NCBI GenBank assembly: GCA_900113385.1 | Contig: FOPE01000012.1 | Coordinates: 1-64,000, forward strand | Source of the DNA: Lachnospiraceae bacterium C7 | GTDB lineage: Bacteria > Bacillota > Clostridia > Lachnospirales > Lachnospiraceae | Length of the DNA: 64,000 bases | Direction: 5' to 3' | The notes under the pieces: model-generated | What the model was told of the DNA's origin: nothing | The model's database searches: none | What the model saw: the letters and a program-made list of their open reading frames with translations, nothing else | Shown: positions 62,547-64,000 of the stretch, piece after piece | Position numbering within the stretch: the first letter of the stretch is position 1 | Layout of the letters: every line of letters begins with the position of its first letter | Translations under genes and position numbers: made by a program

Positions 62547-64000
62547 ATGGAAAATTATAAATTTGGTACTGCTATGAAAAAATTAGCTATATATTGTAAA
62601 AAATATTATTTCCCAATAATTTTTGCATTTGCATTGTCAATTTGTGGAACTGTTTTTAATATTATTGGACCTGATAAGTTATCAGAGGTTATAAATAAAA
62701 TTGCTGAAGGAATGATGCTTCCAACAGGCATTGATACAGACGGTGTTTTAAAAATAATTAAAATCCTTATTATTTTATATGGACTAGGTTTTGTTTTTAA
62801 CACAGTTCAAGGTGTAATTATGGCCACCTGTACTCAAAAAATAACTAACAAAATGCGTACAGACATATCGCAAAAAATAAATAAGATACCTCTTAAATAT
62901 TTTGATCAAACAACTGTAGGTGATACATTATCAAGAGTAACAAATGATGTTGATACAATTGGACAATCTTTAAATCAAAGTATTGGTACGTTAGTCAGTG
63001 GAATTACCATGTTTTTCGGTAGTATGTTTATGATGTTAAAAACAAATTGGATTATGACGGCAGCAGGTGTGCTAGCTACAATAATTGGATTTGTTTTGAT
63101 GATTATGATTACAAAAAAATCTCAAAAATATTTCGTTAGACAGCAGGAAGAACTTGGTAGATTAAATGGACAAATTGAAGAGACTTATACAGGACACAAT
63201 GTTATTAAAGCTTATAATGATACACATAGAGAAATCACAAAATTTCATGAAATTAACGACAAATTATTTGAGTCAGCGTGGAAAAGTCAATTCTTATCTG
63301 GATTAATGATGCCACTTATGACATTTATTGGTAACTTAGGATATGTAGCAGTTTGTATTACAGGTGCTGTTTTAGTACAAAGAGGTGATACAGAATTTGG
63401 TACAATAGTCGCATTTATGATGTACATCAGATTATTTACTCAACCACTTGCACAAATGGCTCAAGCTGTTACATCCCTTCAGTCTACTGCAGCGGCTTCA
63501 ACAAGAGTATTTAGATTCTTACAAGAAGAGGAACTTTCTGACGAAAGTGGTAAAAATACTGCAATAGATACAATAAAAGGAAATGTTGTGTTTGACCATG
63601 TTAAATTTGGTTATACTTCTGACAAAACTATTATTAATGATTTTAATTTAGAGGTTAAACAAGGACAAAAAGTGGCTATTGTTGGACCTACAGGTGCAGG
63701 TAAAACTACCCTAGTAAATCTATTGATGAGATTTTATGAAATTAATGAAGGAAGCATTAAAATAGAAGGCGTTTCAACGAAAGATTTAACAAGAGAACAA
63801 GTTCATTCAATGTTTGGAATGGTTTTACAAGAAACTTGGCTTTTTGAAGGAACTATTAAGGATAATATACGTTATAATATGCATGATGTTTCAGATGAAC
63901 AAATTATTGAAGCAAGTAAAGCAGTTGGATTAGATCATTTTATTAAAACTCTTCCAAAGGGGTACGATACAATTTTAGATGATAAAACTAATCTTTCATC
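62547..64000 (+). CDS. Heterodimeric ABC exporter, second subunit (cut by window edge)
   Basis: The frame opens at ATG 62547 behind AAAGGGTGGTG, 18 bp after the first subunit, and stays open for 484 codons to the right edge. Six membrane helices, the coupling region K-Y-F-D-Q-T-T-V-G-D-T-L-S-R-V-T-N-D-V near residue 125, Walker A G-P-T-G-A-G-K-T-T near 381 and the Q-loop L-Q-E-T-W-L-F near 430 are visible. The signature, Walker B and switch His lie beyond the edge, so whether this subunit carries the consensus catalytic site cannot be seen here, though the partner's defects predict it does. Confidence 0.92.
   Translation, partial: MENYKFGTAMKKLAIYCKKYYFPIIFAFALSICGTVFNIIGPDKLSEVINKIAEGMMLPTGIDTDGVLKIIKILIILYGLGFVFNTVQGVIMATCTQKITNKMRTDISQKINKIPLKYFDQTTVGDTLSRVTNDVDTIGQSLNQSIGTLVSGITMFFGSMFMMLKTNWIMTAAGVLATIIGFVLMIMITKKSQKYFVRQQEELGRLNGQIEETYTGHNVIKAYNDTHREITKFHEINDKLFESAWKSQFLSGLMMPLMTFIGNLGYVAVCITGAVLVQRGDTEFGTIVAFMMYIRLFTQPLAQMAQAVTSLQSTAAASTRVFRFLQEEELSDESGKNTAIDTIKGNVVFDHVKFGYTSDKTIINDFNLEVKQGQKVAIVGPTGAGKTTLVNLLMRFYEINEGSIKIEGVSTKDLTREQVHSMFGMVLQETWLFEGTIKDNIRYNMHDVSDEQIIEASKAVGLDHFIKTLPKGYDTILDDKTNLS

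Noticed and set aside
47693-64000. Genomic island or phage remnant in the right third
   Set aside because: Genes are housekeeping or common accessory genes with the same base composition and style as the rest; no integrase, att site or phage gene is present.

Overview
The window is a chromosomal segment from a very AT-rich, low-GC Gram-positive anaerobe, most likely a member of the Lachnospiraceae (Clostridia). This placement rests on the gene neighbourhoods and is an inference. The neighbourhoods are: proB-DUF896-formyl-THF cyclo-ligase-proA-miaB; NusG-domain-II protein plus Gx transporter; ruvAB-zapA-U32 peptidase-FtsW/RodA-PBP; yicC-remA-gmk-rpoZ-rimO-pgsA; and two radical-SAM genes-rng-rplU-prp-rpmA-obgE-yhbY-nadD-yqeK-rsfS-lexA. 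An N-terminally extended L27 beside its Prp protease, a T-box before pheST, and FapR-free FakA/Asp23 all fit Firmicutes. GerW (YtfJ) and DUF2953 suggest a spore-forming ancestry. Almost all genes are on the + strand; apbE, rpmB, rqcH, lexA, a GH43 gene and a tetR gene are the native genes on the minus strand.

Layout. 1-295 is the end of an IS256-family element cut by the window edge. 422-1483 is an ApbE flavin transferase. 1.7-7.1 kb holds proline synthesis, folate salvage, MiaB and the NusG-II/Gx pair. 7.3-17.4 kb holds Holliday junction processing, cell division and wall synthesis (ZapA, a SEDS protein with a long acidic tail, its class B PBP), DUF2953/GerW and L28. 17.6-23.6 kb holds Asp23, FakA, RecG and RqcH. 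23.8-30.2 kb is the yicC-to-coaD housekeeping run. 30.4-32.7 kb has two pseudouridine synthases and RecU. 32.9-37.1 kb is a short histidine cluster (hisZGDBI only). 37.3-46.7 kb is the radical SAM-RNase G-L21/L27-Obg-NadD-RsfS-LexA run. 46.8-49.0 kb has an acyltransferase and an intracellular GH43 glycosidase. 49.3-54.4 kb is the T-box-pheST and queA. 54.5-59.8 kb has a PilZ protein, aroA, tyrA and a FIST-GGDEF protein (two parts of a c-di-GMP circuit). 60.0-64.0 kb is a TetR-controlled heterodimeric ABC exporter, whose second subunit runs off the right edge.

I found no phage, CRISPR array, defence island, rRNA or tRNA. The unusual signal is structural. Nearly every sizeable intergenic gap carries its own short tandem duplication, with units of about 13-31 bp and a different sequence in each gap. 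The same kind of expansion has entered coding sequence in aroA (three 24-bp copies), the SEDS protein tail, the DUF2953 protein and probably the Asn-rich N-terminus of HisG. I consider this pattern of local duplication the best candidate for something undescribed here; the gene content itself is conventional.
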